A stretch of 17,721 nt of DNA from the NCBI GenBank assembly GCA_036375875.1, contig DASVBK010000225.1, positions 1 through 17,721 on the forward strand, given 5' to 3'. A program made the translations under genes and the position numbers. The DNA is from Prado023 sp036375875 (GTDB lineage: Bacteria > Actinomycetota > Actinomycetes > S36-B12 > CAIYMF01). The notes under the pieces are model-generated. The model made no database searches. It saw only the letters and a list, made by a program, of their open reading frames with translations, and was not told where the DNA came from. Each line of letters starts with the position of its first letter. The first letter of the stretch is position 1. Of this stretch, positions 1 to 5,459 are shown in pieces.

Positions 1-90
1 TTCGGCGTGCTGTCGGCCGGCAACGTCATCCAGGTCATCGTCGGTGGCGAGGCCGATGGCCTCTCCATGGACATCAACGACCTGCTCTGA
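1..90 (+). CDS. PTS sugar permease, C-terminal end of an EIIB domain (partial)
   Basis: The window opens inside a reading frame that runs to a TGA at 88-90. The 29 visible residues include GNVIQVIVGG, which resembles the end of EIIB domains of the glucose/N-acetylglucosamine PTS family, where the phosphocysteine domain closes with a GN-x-hydrophobic-QVI-G strand. The phosphorylated cysteine and the membrane domain lie upstream of the window. nagB starts 16 bp downstream on the same strand, so the pair probably forms one operon that imports and deaminates N-acetylglucosamine or glucosamine. The family call rests on a short fragment plus context; sugar specificity is inferred from nagB. Confidence 0.6.
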   Translation, partial: FGVLSAGNVIQVIVGGEADGLSMDINDLL

Positions 91-106
91 CGGTCGCGGG
101 CCAGCC

Positions 107-892
107 GTGGAAGTCATCATCGTCGAGCGCCCGGAGGACGCCGCCCCGCTCGTGGCCGACGCCTACTCGGCGCTGCTGGCACGCAAGCCGGACGCGGTGC
201 TCGGCCTGGCCACCGGGTCGACCCCCCTGGGGGTCTACCGGGAGCTCATCCGCCGGCACCGCGAGGAGGGCCTGAGCTTCGCCCGGGTCACCACCTTCAA
301 CCTCGACGAGTACGTCGGCCTGCCGGCTGGGCACCCCGAGCTCTACCGCACGTTCATCGAGCGGGAGTTCACGGGCCAGGTCGACCTCGACCCGGCCCGG
401 GTGCACGGCCCCGACGGGCTGGCCGACGACCTGCTGGCCGCCGCTGCGGAGTACGACGCGGCGATCCGCGACGCGGGCGGCATCGACATCCAGATCCTGG
501 GGATCGGCGCGGACGGGCACCTCGCGTTCAACATGCCCGGCTCGTCGCTGGTCTCCCGGACCCGGCTCAAGACGCTGACCCGCAAGACCCGCGAGGACAA
601 CGCGCGGTTCTTCGACGGGGACATCAGCCAGGTGCCCAAGCACTGCCTGACGCAGGGCCTGGGCACGATCATGGAGGCCCGCCACGCGATCCTGCTGGGG
701 TTCGGGCGCAACAAGGCCCAGGCCGTCGCCGAGTGCGTCGAGGGCGGGGTGTCGGCGCACTGGCCGGCGTCCATCCTGCAGATGCACCCGCACGCCACGG
801 TGGTGGTCGACGAGGACGCTGCCAGCCAGCTGCGCCTGACCAAGTACTACGTCGACACCTACGACGGCAAGCCGGACTGGCAGGGCATCTGA
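107..892 (+). CDS. nagB: Glucosamine-6-phosphate deaminase NagB, with an unusual active-site residue
   Basis: The product converts glucosamine-6-phosphate to fructose-6-phosphate and ammonia in the cytoplasm, the last step of amino-sugar catabolism. I chose GTG at 107, giving 261 residues that begin VEVIIVERPED; the family is usually about 260-266. An in-frame ATG at 44 lies inside the PTS gene and would add unrelated residues. Visible motifs are the phosphate loop ATGSTPLGVY (35-44), FNLDEYVGL (64-72, general-base Asp67), GADGHLAFN (Asp136, His138) and SRTRLKTLT. The end KYYVDTYDGKPDWQG is like actinobacterial NagB. Oddity: the residue after AFN is Met143, where E. coli NagB has the catalytic-relay Glu148 (AFNEP). 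The rest of the active site looks intact, so this is a real NagB-family protein with possibly altered kinetics. Confidence 0.93.
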   Translation: MEVIIVERPEDAAPLVADAYSALLARKPDAVLGLATGSTPLGVYRELIRRHREEGLSFARVTTFNLDEYVGLPAGHPELYRTFIEREFTGQVDLDPARVHGPDGLADDLLAAAAEYDAAIRDAGGIDIQILGIGADGHLAFNMPGSSLVSRTRLKTLTRKTREDNARFFDGDISQVPKHCLTQGLGTIMEARHAILLGFGRNKAQAVAECVEGGVSAHWPASILQMHPHATVVVDEDAASQLRLTKYYVDTYDGKPDWQGI

Positions 893-905
893 GGGACCCA
901 GGGCC

Positions 906-934
906 GCCAGCCCGCCGGTGCGTGGCGGGCTGGC
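906..934 (+). terminator. Strong hairpin after nagB
   Basis: A perfect 11-bp inverted repeat (906-916 and 924-934, arm GCCAGCCCGCC) encloses a 7-base loop, starting 13 bases after the nagB stop. No U-tract follows, which is common for actinobacterial hairpin terminators. It separates the nag transcript from the AlkB-like gene. The stem is seen directly; the terminator role is inferred. Confidence 0.65.
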
Positions 935-940
935 TAGCCT
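935..940 (+). promoter_or_regulatory. Possible -10 box for a leaderless alkB-like transcript
   Basis: TAGCCT fits the actinobacterial TANNNT -10 pattern and sits 9 bases before ATG 950. No Shine-Dalgarno sequence precedes that ATG. This spacing would place the transcription start at or near the start codon, as in leaderless mRNAs. No convincing -35 element is visible; the upstream region is the nagB hairpin. Confidence 0.35.
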
Positions 941-949
941 GCTGTGCCC

Positions 950-1579
950 ATGGGCAGGATGCGTGGCATCGAGGAACGGCCCGCTGGGCTGCACCACCAG
1001 CCGGAGCTGTTGGATACGGCTGCCGAGCAGGCCCTGCTCGCGCGGATCAGGCCGTTGACGTTCGATGAGGTGCGCATGCACGGGCAGGTCGCCCGGCGCA
1101 CCGTGCGTCACTACGGGATGGGCTACGAGTTCAGCTCGGGGGCCGTGACGCCCGGCGAGCCGATCCCCGACTGGCTGCTGGCCGTGCGAGCCGCGAGCGC
1201 GACGCTGGCGGGGCTCGCGGCCGAGGACCTCGTCGAGGTGCTGGTCACGCGCTACCCGCCGGGCGCGGGGATCGGGTGGCATCGGGACGCTCCGGCGTTC
1301 GGCGACGTCGTCGGGGTCTCGCTGGCGTCGAGCTGTGCCCTGCGGTTCCAGCGCGGGACGGGCGATGAGCGCCGGGTCTTCGAGCTGCTCGCGGCGCCGC
1401 GTTCGGCCTACGTGCTGACCGGGCCGGCGCGCACCACGTGGCAGCACAGCATCCCGGCAGTGGCCGAGGAGCGCTACTCGATCACGTTCCGGACCGTGCG
1501 GCGGCACTGCACGGCCCACACCGCGGCCCACGCCCCGGGCGTCACCCCGGCCCACGCCCCGGGCGTCACCCCAGGCTGA
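950..1579 (+). CDS. AlkB-like 2-oxoglutarate/Fe(II) dioxygenase
   Basis: The predicted 209-residue cytoplasmic protein belongs to the AlkB family, which oxidatively removes alkyl groups from DNA or RNA bases using Fe(II), oxygen and 2-oxoglutarate. Visible hallmarks are the iron-binding His111-x-Asp113 in GWHRDAPAF, the distal His166 in WQHSIP, and the 2-oxoglutarate-binding arginines in RYSITFR (Arg175, Arg181). RYPPGAGIGWHRD is typical of bacterial AlkB homologues close to the YbiS-like/ALKBH groups rather than classical E. coli AlkB (HQD). I prefer ATG 950; GTG 944 is also in frame and would add two residues. The last 20 or so residues are an Ala/His/Pro-rich tail built from an exact tandem duplication and lie outside the catalytic fold. 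Substrate (DNA, RNA or protein) cannot be told. Confidence 0.87.
   Translation: MGRMRGIEERPAGLHHQPELLDTAAEQALLARIRPLTFDEVRMHGQVARRTVRHYGMGYEFSSGAVTPGEPIPDWLLAVRAASATLAGLAAEDLVEVLVTRYPPGAGIGWHRDAPAFGDVVGVSLASSCALRFQRGTGDERRVFELLAAPRSAYVLTGPARTTWQHSIPAVAEERYSITFRTVRRHCTAHTAAHAPGVTPAHAPGVTPG
1525..1572 (+). repeat. Exact 24-bp tandem duplication at the 3' end of the alkB-like gene
   Basis: Bases 1525-1548 and 1549-1572 are identical and in frame, encoding AHAPGVTP twice just before the stop. The absence of any divergence suggests a recent slippage event. The unit carries a short GC-rich inverted repeat (ACGCCC/GGGCGT). Confidence 0.9.
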
Positions 1580-1656
1580 GGCCGGCGACGGCCCCGCCTA
1601 CCCTTGGTGCAGGCGCCGGGCGGGTGGACTCGGTGCCCCCACGGAAGGGGATGCCC

Positions 1657-1833
1657 GTGACCGCGCCCACTGCCGCGCGCCCTGCTTCAGGCCGCGAGCC
1701 CGACCCGGGGGCCATCAGCACGCCCACGGACTTCGCTGCAGCACTCACCGAGCTGCGGTTGCAGGCCGGCCTGTCCATCCGCGAGCTGCGTGGCAGGCGT
1801 ATCGCACACCCCTCGGCCTGCGTCAGGGTGTGA
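1657..1833 (+). pseudogene. Truncated helix-turn-helix (XRE-like) regulator remnant
   Basis: A 58-codon frame starts at GTG 1657, preceded by a good ribosome-binding site (GGAAGGGG at 1643-1650) and a TANNNT box (TACCCT, 1599-1604). Residues 25-43 read TDFAAALTELRLQAGLSIR, which resembles the first helices of XRE-family regulators common in actinobacteria (F-x-x-x-L-x-x-L-R-x-x-x-G-L-S-I-R-E-L). The frame then loses similarity and stops at 1833 before the recognition helix is complete. Another frame right after the break reads VAGVSHT, reminiscent of the expected turn, so a frameshift is possible. I read this as the 5' stump of a decayed gene; a genuine 58-aa protein cannot be excluded. Confidence 0.4.
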
Positions 1834-2109
1834 CCACGCGTCCCTCGGGGCGGATCTGTGGGGCGCGCCTCCGGCAGCCACAGGGGAGCTGCCGGCGCCG
1901 TCCCCCTCTCGCTCCTCGAGCGGAGGCGGTCGTCCAGCGATGTCCAGGGCCTGGTCGGCTGGTCATCCCGACGGACGTCTCGTCGGCCACCTCGTCGACC
2001 GCGACCCCCTCGGCCCGTTCCGGCGACCCAGGACCAGCAGGGTGACGCCGGCCATGGCCCTCGCACTGGAACAGCCGCTGCCCGCCTTCCACTTCGGCGA
2101 CCCCGCCGG
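1834..2109. other. Non-coding stretch, probably decayed sequence
   Basis: I find no supportable gene between the truncated helix-turn-helix frame and the SorC-type promoter. Several open frames cross it on both strands, but they are rich in Arg, Pro, Ser and Gly, lack recognisable motifs and look like chance frames of GC-rich DNA. It may be the eroded remainder of the upstream regulator gene. Confidence 0.4.
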
Positions 2110-2163
2110 TAGGCTCTGAACAAATGTCCAGCTGATCGGCTACCGACTCGAGCAATCGTCCAG
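2110..2163 (+). promoter_or_regulatory. Promoter and two operator-like sites of the SorC-type regulator gene
   Basis: TAGGCT at 2110-2115 is a plausible -10 box. Directly downstream lies GAACAAATGTCC (2118-2129), an imperfect palindrome that also occurs, mostly as its reverse complement, in the promoter of the operon after the regulator gene. A weaker copy, GAGCAATCGTCC (2150-2161), follows 32 bp later, about three helical turns. Both sites are extended by AG. A ribosome-binding sequence (AGAGGAG, 2162-2168) precedes ATG 2178. The position just after the -10 box suggests autorepression. Confidence 0.55.
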
Positions 2164-2177
2164 AGGAGCCCGCTGCA

Positions 2178-3131
2178 ATGAAGCCCCAGGACTACCAGCG
2201 GCTGGTGGAGATCGCGCGGCTGTACTACGAGCAGGACCTCACGCAGGCCGAGATCGCCAAGACAGTCGGCGTCTCGAGGCCGGTGGTGAGCCGGATGCTC
2301 TCCGAGGCCCGCCAGCGCGGGATCGTCCGCATCGAGGTGAGGTCGCCCCTGGACGAGGACCACGAGCTGCTGGGCGAGCTGGTGCGCACGTTCGGGATCC
2401 GTGGCGGGCTCATCGTCCCCACGGGGACGGCCGACGAGGCCATCGACCGCAGCCTCATGGTCTCGCAGGCCGCCCTGTACGTGCAGCGCCTCCTCGTGCC
2501 CGAGGTGCGCCGGCTGGGTATCGGGTGGGGGGAGACAGTCCGCGACGTCATCGCCCAGGTGGAGCAGCAGGACGTGCAGGACGAGTTCACGCGAAGCGTC
2601 TGCCCGGTCATCGGTAGCGCGCCCAGCGCCATGCAGTGGTTCCAGACCAACGAGCTCACGCGCATCCTCGCCGAGAAGCTGCAGGCCGACCCGTACTACC
2701 TCCACGCCCCGGCCTTCCCCGTCTCGCAGGGCGACCGTGCGATGTTCACCGGGACGCTCGAGTACCGGCAGGTCAGCGACCTCTGGCGCCAGCTGGACCT
2801 GGTGCTGCTGGGGATCGGCACGTACCCGACCGTCCCCGACTACGCCACGGCGGCACGGTTCGGCGACCGGCTCAAGCAGCAGCGGGCTGTCGGCGTGCTC
2901 GCCACCTACTACTTCGACGCCAGGGGCACCATCATCGACAGCCCCCACGACTACGCGGTGCGGATCCCGTTGCAGGACCTGCGAGCCGCCAGGCAGGTGG
3001 TCGTGGTCACCAGCGGCACGAGGAAGGCCCAAGCCGTCCACGGCGGCCTCATGACCGGCCTGATCAGTCATCTCGTGACCGACGAGGGCACCGCCCGGGA
3101 GCTGCTCAGGCACCACCGGGCGCTCAGCTGA
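2178..3131 (+). CDS. SorC/LsrR-family sugar-binding transcriptional regulator
   Basis: The 317-residue protein has the two-part layout of the SorC family. An N-terminal helix-turn-helix (about 8-55, LTQAEIAKTVGVSRPVVSRMLSEARQ without its flanks) recognises DNA. A C-terminal effector domain (about 60-315) is built like a sugar-phosphate isomerase fold; GIGWGETV and LVLLGIGTYP are typical loops for a phosphorylated effector. The motifs YYFDARGTII and KAQAVHGGL..LVTDEGTA align well by eye with E. coli LsrR (GYFFDAKGDVV, KAEAIAAAMKGG..LVTDQDTA). The gene lies upstream of an operon that contains an LsrF homologue, and copies of one operator-like motif flank it on both sides. I infer that it represses itself and the operon and is relieved by a phosphorylated intermediate. 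The effector is unknown. Confidence 0.92.
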   Translation: MKPQDYQRLVEIARLYYEQDLTQAEIAKTVGVSRPVVSRMLSEARQRGIVRIEVRSPLDEDHELLGELVRTFGIRGGLIVPTGTADEAIDRSLMVSQAALYVQRLLVPEVRRLGIGWGETVRDVIAQVEQQDVQDEFTRSVCPVIGSAPSAMQWFQTNELTRILAEKLQADPYYLHAPAFPVSQGDRAMFTGTLEYRQVSDLWRQLDLVLLGIGTYPTVPDYATAARFGDRLKQQRAVGVLATYYFDARGTIIDSPHDYAVRIPLQDLRAARQVVVVTSGTRKAQAVHGGLMTGLISHLVTDEGTARELLRHHRALS

Positions 3132-3149
3132 GCGCGGCGCTCGAACTCG

Positions 3150-3196
3150 CTGGACAATTGTCTGGACATCTGTTCTCCCTCTCGCTACATTTGTTC
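3150..3196 (+). promoter_or_regulatory. Promoter of the dhaK/lsrF-like operon with three overlapping operator-like sites
   Basis: A sigma-70-like promoter is visible: TGGACA (-35, 3163-3168), a 17-base spacer, and TACATT (-10, 3186-3191), predicting a start near 3198. Three copies of a GRACAnnTGTYC-like palindrome cover it: GGACAATTGTCT (3152-3163), GGACATCTGTTC (3164-3175) and CTACATTTGTTC (3185-3196). The second includes the -35 box and the third overlaps the -10 box. The 3162-3175 copy is the reverse complement, with one mismatch, of the site at 2118-2131 before the regulator gene. Binding of the SorC-type protein here would block RNA polymerase. Sequence pattern seen; the regulator assignment is inferred from position. 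Confidence 0.68.
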
Positions 3197-3250
3197 CTGC
3201 TGGCTCGCGGAGCACCACGGACCCGCTGAGCGCCCACTCGGCAGCAGCAG

Positions 3251-3275
3251 GGCGTCGACCGCCCGGTCGATCGCC
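3251..3275 (+). promoter_or_regulatory. Hairpin in the operon leader just upstream of the ribosome-binding site
   Basis: GGCGTCGACC (3251-3260) pairs with GGTCGA-T-CGCC (3265-3275) across a GCCC loop: a 10-bp stem with one bulged T. It ends five bases before AGGAGG (3281-3286), the ribosome-binding site of the first gene, in a leader of about 90 nt. It could stabilise the mRNA or tune translation; no known riboswitch class is recognised. Confidence 0.35.
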
Positions 3276-3290
3276 GGAGCAGGAGGAGAC

Positions 3291-3614
3291 ATGACCAGGC
3301 AGTACCACCACCTCGGCATCCCGACGGCGGTCAAGCGACCTGACGAGTTCTACATGGAGGACGTCAAGCTGTACGTGACCGATCCGTCGCAGAGCGAGCA
3401 GAAGATCGAGTGGCTGCGCTTCGAGGAGGGCAGTCGGCTGCACCGGTTGATCCAGACCGAGGCGCATCTGGCGTACCTGGTCGACGACGTCGACGAGGCG
3501 ATCCAGGGCAAGGAGCTCGTGCAGGAGCCGTGGGACGCCAATCCCACCACCCGCGTCGGCTTCGTCCTCGAGGACGGCCAGCTCGTCGAGTACCTGTCCG
3601 TGCAGGACGCCTGA
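3291..3614 (+). CDS. Small VOC/glyoxalase-like protein, first gene of the dhaK/lsrF-like operon
   Basis: This 107-residue soluble protein begins YHHLGIPT, like the first strand of a vicinal-oxygen-chelate (VOC) half-module. It later has HLAYLVDDVDEAI (58-70) and VGFVLEDGQLVEYLSV (89-104), the strand-helix-strand pattern with a closing Glu seen in that superfamily. VOC proteins bind a metal through His and Glu and act on small carbonyl compounds as isomerases, epimerases, lyases or dioxygenases. At this length it would be one module and probably dimeric. The start is fixed by AGGAGG seven bases upstream. It is followed after 51 bp by the kinase subunit gene, so it most likely acts on the same metabolite. 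It does not resemble LsrG (ABM fold) by sequence. Family membership is moderate; the reaction is unknown. Confidence 0.7.
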   Translation: MTRQYHHLGIPTAVKRPDEFYMEDVKLYVTDPSQSEQKIEWLRFEEGSRLHRLIQTEAHLAYLVDDVDEAIQGKELVQEPWDANPTTRVGFVLEDGQLVEYLSVQDA

Positions 3615-3665
3615 GCGCTGCCAGCACCCGCCCGCAGCCACCCCCAGAGACCACGAGGAGCACTC

Positions 3666-4652
3666 ATGAAGAAGTTCATCAACGACCCGGACGACCTGAC
3701 CGTCGAGCTGCTCGAGGGCCTGGCCATGGCCTACCCGAGCAAGGTCACGCTGCAGTCGGAGAAGCTGGTCTGCCGCGCCACCCCGAAGCCGGCCGACAAG
3801 GTGGCGCTGCTGACCCTGGGGGGTGCCGGTCACGAGCCGGCGCTCGAGGGGTGGGTCGGCGAGGGGATGCTCGACGTCTCGGTGGTCGGTGACATCTTCG
3901 CCGCACCGGGTCCGCCCAAGATCGTCGAGGCCATGAAGCTGCTCGACCGTGACGCGGGGATCCTCCTCGTCACGCTCAACCATGCCGGTGACGTGATGAG
4001 CGCCGAGATGGCCAAGCAGGTCGCCGAGGCCGAGGGCATCCGGGTCAAGGAGATCATCACCAAGGAGGAGATCCGCCCCACGCCCGAGGAGGAGGGGCGC
4101 GGGCTCGGCGGCTGCTTCATCGTGTACAAGATCGCCGGCGCGGCCGCCGAGCAGGGCAAGGACCTCGACGAGGTGTACCGCATCGCCGACAAGGTGGAGC
4201 AGCGCATGGCCACCATCGCGGTGCTCTCCGAGATCGCCTCGCACCCCTCGACCGGGGGTGACCTGGGCGAGATGGGCCCCGACGAGATGGAGATCTGCGC
4301 CGGCCAGCACGGTGAGGGCGGCGGCGTCCGGATGAAGATGCTCTCGGCCAAGGGGACCGCGGAGGTCCTCGCGAGCAAGATCGTCGACAAGCTCGCGCTG
4401 ACGTCGGGCGACGAGATCCTGCTGCTCGTCAACGGCTCCGGCAAGGCCACGATCATGGAGCTGCTGATCACCTTCCGCGACGCGGCGAGGTACTTCGAGG
4501 CGGCCGGGATCAGGGTGGTGCGCGGCGAGGCCGACGAGCTGCTCACCGTGCAGGAGGCCGGCGGCTACCAGCTGATCGCCTGCAAGCTCGACGACGAGCT
4601 CAAGGCGCTGTGGGACGCACCCTGCGACACCCCGTACTTCCGCGTCCGGTAG
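3666..4652 (+). CDS. DhaK-like kinase substrate-binding subunit, divergent
   Basis: The 328-residue protein is a homologue of DhaK, the subunit that binds dihydroxyacetone covalently for phosphoryl transfer. It starts KKFINDPDDLTVELLEGLA, close to E. coli DhaK, and keeps the key residues His56 (GGAGHEP, 52-58), Asp109 and the hemiaminal-forming histidine, here His215 in GQHGEGGG. It ends with LDDELKALWDAP as the family does. The loop at 103-111, read as KNYTGDIL in E. coli, is TLNHAGDVM here, and GSGHEP has become GAGHEP. E. coli DhaK is 356 residues, so this is a compact form. Such changes around the substrate suggest another ketone or hydroxyketone substrate. A clear ribosome-binding site (GAGGAG) precedes ATG 3666. 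Its partner subunit follows after a 162-bp structured gap. Confidence 0.9.
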   Translation: MKKFINDPDDLTVELLEGLAMAYPSKVTLQSEKLVCRATPKPADKVALLTLGGAGHEPALEGWVGEGMLDVSVVGDIFAAPGPPKIVEAMKLLDRDAGILLVTLNHAGDVMSAEMAKQVAEAEGIRVKEIITKEEIRPTPEEEGRGLGGCFIVYKIAGAAAEQGKDLDEVYRIADKVEQRMATIAVLSEIASHPSTGGDLGEMGPDEMEICAGQHGEGGGVRMKMLSAKGTAEVLASKIVDKLALTSGDEILLLVNGSGKATIMELLITFRDAARYFEAAGIRVVRGEADELLTVQEAGGYQLIACKLDDELKALWDAPCDTPYFRVR

Positions 4653-4668
4653 CGGCTGGACGCACTGG

Positions 4669-4783
4669 CCTGGCGCCAGGCAGCGCTGGCGCCAGGGTGC
4701 GGTGGAGGAGGCATCGCTCCCCCACCGCCACCCATCGACATGCCGCCGGACCCGCACGCCCATCGGGCGCCCGGGCATGGGCG
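4669..4783 (+). other. Three consecutive hairpins between the dhaK-like and dhaL-like genes
   Basis: The gap between these two subunit genes is unusually long (162 bp) and highly structured. Hairpin 1: 4669-4679 pairs with 4686-4696 (11 bp, 6-base loop); each arm contains the 10-bp palindrome CTGGCGCCAG. Hairpin 2: 4701-4710 pairs with 4717-4726 (10 positions, one mismatch). Hairpin 3: 4757-4763 pairs with 4777-4783 around an inner palindrome CGGGCGCCCG. They could set subunit stoichiometry by partial termination, mRNA processing or stability. No U-tract is present. Confidence 0.6.
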
Positions 4784-4814
4784 ACAGCCGGGTCACCGAG
4801 GAGAGGTGAGGGAC

Positions 4815-5459
4815 ATGCCGGCACTGACCAAGACCCAGTTCGTCGAGATGCTGCACCGGTCCGAGCGGGTCATCGACGAGCACCACGTCGCCCTGTCCGA
4901 GCTCGACGGCGAGCTGGGTGACGGCGACCACGGCGTGACGATCCTGCGCACCATGCGGGCCGTCACCGCAGCGTGCGACGAAGGGCAGGACCAGCCGTTC
5001 GCAGCCCTGCTCAAGGGTGTCGCGATGAAGGTCATGATGTGCGACGGCGGCTCCACCAGCCCGCTGTTCGGTTCCTACTTCCTGGGCCTTGCCACCGGCG
5101 CCGCCGACGACGAGCTGACCGCCGAGCAGGCCGCCGCGATGTTCGAGGCCGGGCTCGAGCGGTTCGCCGCGACGAGCAAGGCCCACGTGGGCGACAAGAC
5201 GATGCTCGACGCGCTGGCCCCGGCCACCGAGGCGCTCGCCACCGAGCTGCGCAGGTCCGGTGACGCGCCGCGGGCCTTCGCAGCGGCCGCGGAGGCCGCA
5301 GCCCAGGGGGCCGCGCGCACCGCCGACCTCGTCGCGCGGTTCGGGCGGGCACGACTGATGGGTGAGCGTTCCGTCGGCCATCTGGATCCGGGCGCCCAGA
5401 GCATCAGCTTCATCTTCCAGGGCTTCGCGCAGACACGAGAGGGGAACGTCGATGCCTGA
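4815..5459 (+). CDS. DhaL-like kinase nucleotide-binding subunit
   Basis: The 214-residue protein matches DhaL, the ADP/ATP-binding helical-barrel subunit that phosphorylates the substrate held by DhaK; E. coli DhaL is 210. The magnesium-binding aspartates lie in LDGELGDGDHG (Asp31, Asp36, Asp38). GDKTM (126-130) and GERSVGHLDPGAQS (183-196) are conserved nucleotide-site segments. The loop GGSTSPLFGSYF (78-89) differs from GGASGPLFGTFF in E. coli, losing a glycine. ATG 4815 is chosen because it follows GAGAGGTGAGGGAC and gives family length; an upstream in-frame ATG at 4740 would run through the hairpin region. No DhaM phosphotransferase subunit is encoded in the operon, so the phosphoryl donor is uncertain: direct ATP use, or a DhaM elsewhere. 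The 3' end overlaps the next gene by 8 bases. Confidence 0.9.
   Translation: MPALTKTQFVEMLHRSERVIDEHHVALSELDGELGDGDHGVTILRTMRAVTAACDEGQDQPFAALLKGVAMKVMMCDGGSTSPLFGSYFLGLATGAADDELTAEQAAAMFEAGLERFAATSKAHVGDKTMLDALAPATEALATELRRSGDAPRAFAAAAEAAAQGAARTADLVARFGRARLMGERSVGHLDPGAQSISFIFQGFAQTREGNVDA

Noticed and set aside
44..106. An ATG start for nagB at 44
   Set aside because: It lies within the PTS gene in another frame and adds 21 residues not found in NagB; GTG 107 gives the family length.
1823..2155. A 110-codon minus-strand frame before the SorC-type gene that could be a divergent small gene
   Set aside because: It starts inside the operator-like region, has no ribosome-binding site or recognisable motif, and its composition matches nearby chance frames.
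3251..3275. A riboswitch in the operon leader
   Set aside because: Only one simple stem is visible in a leader of about 90 nt; no conserved core of a known riboswitch class is recognisable.
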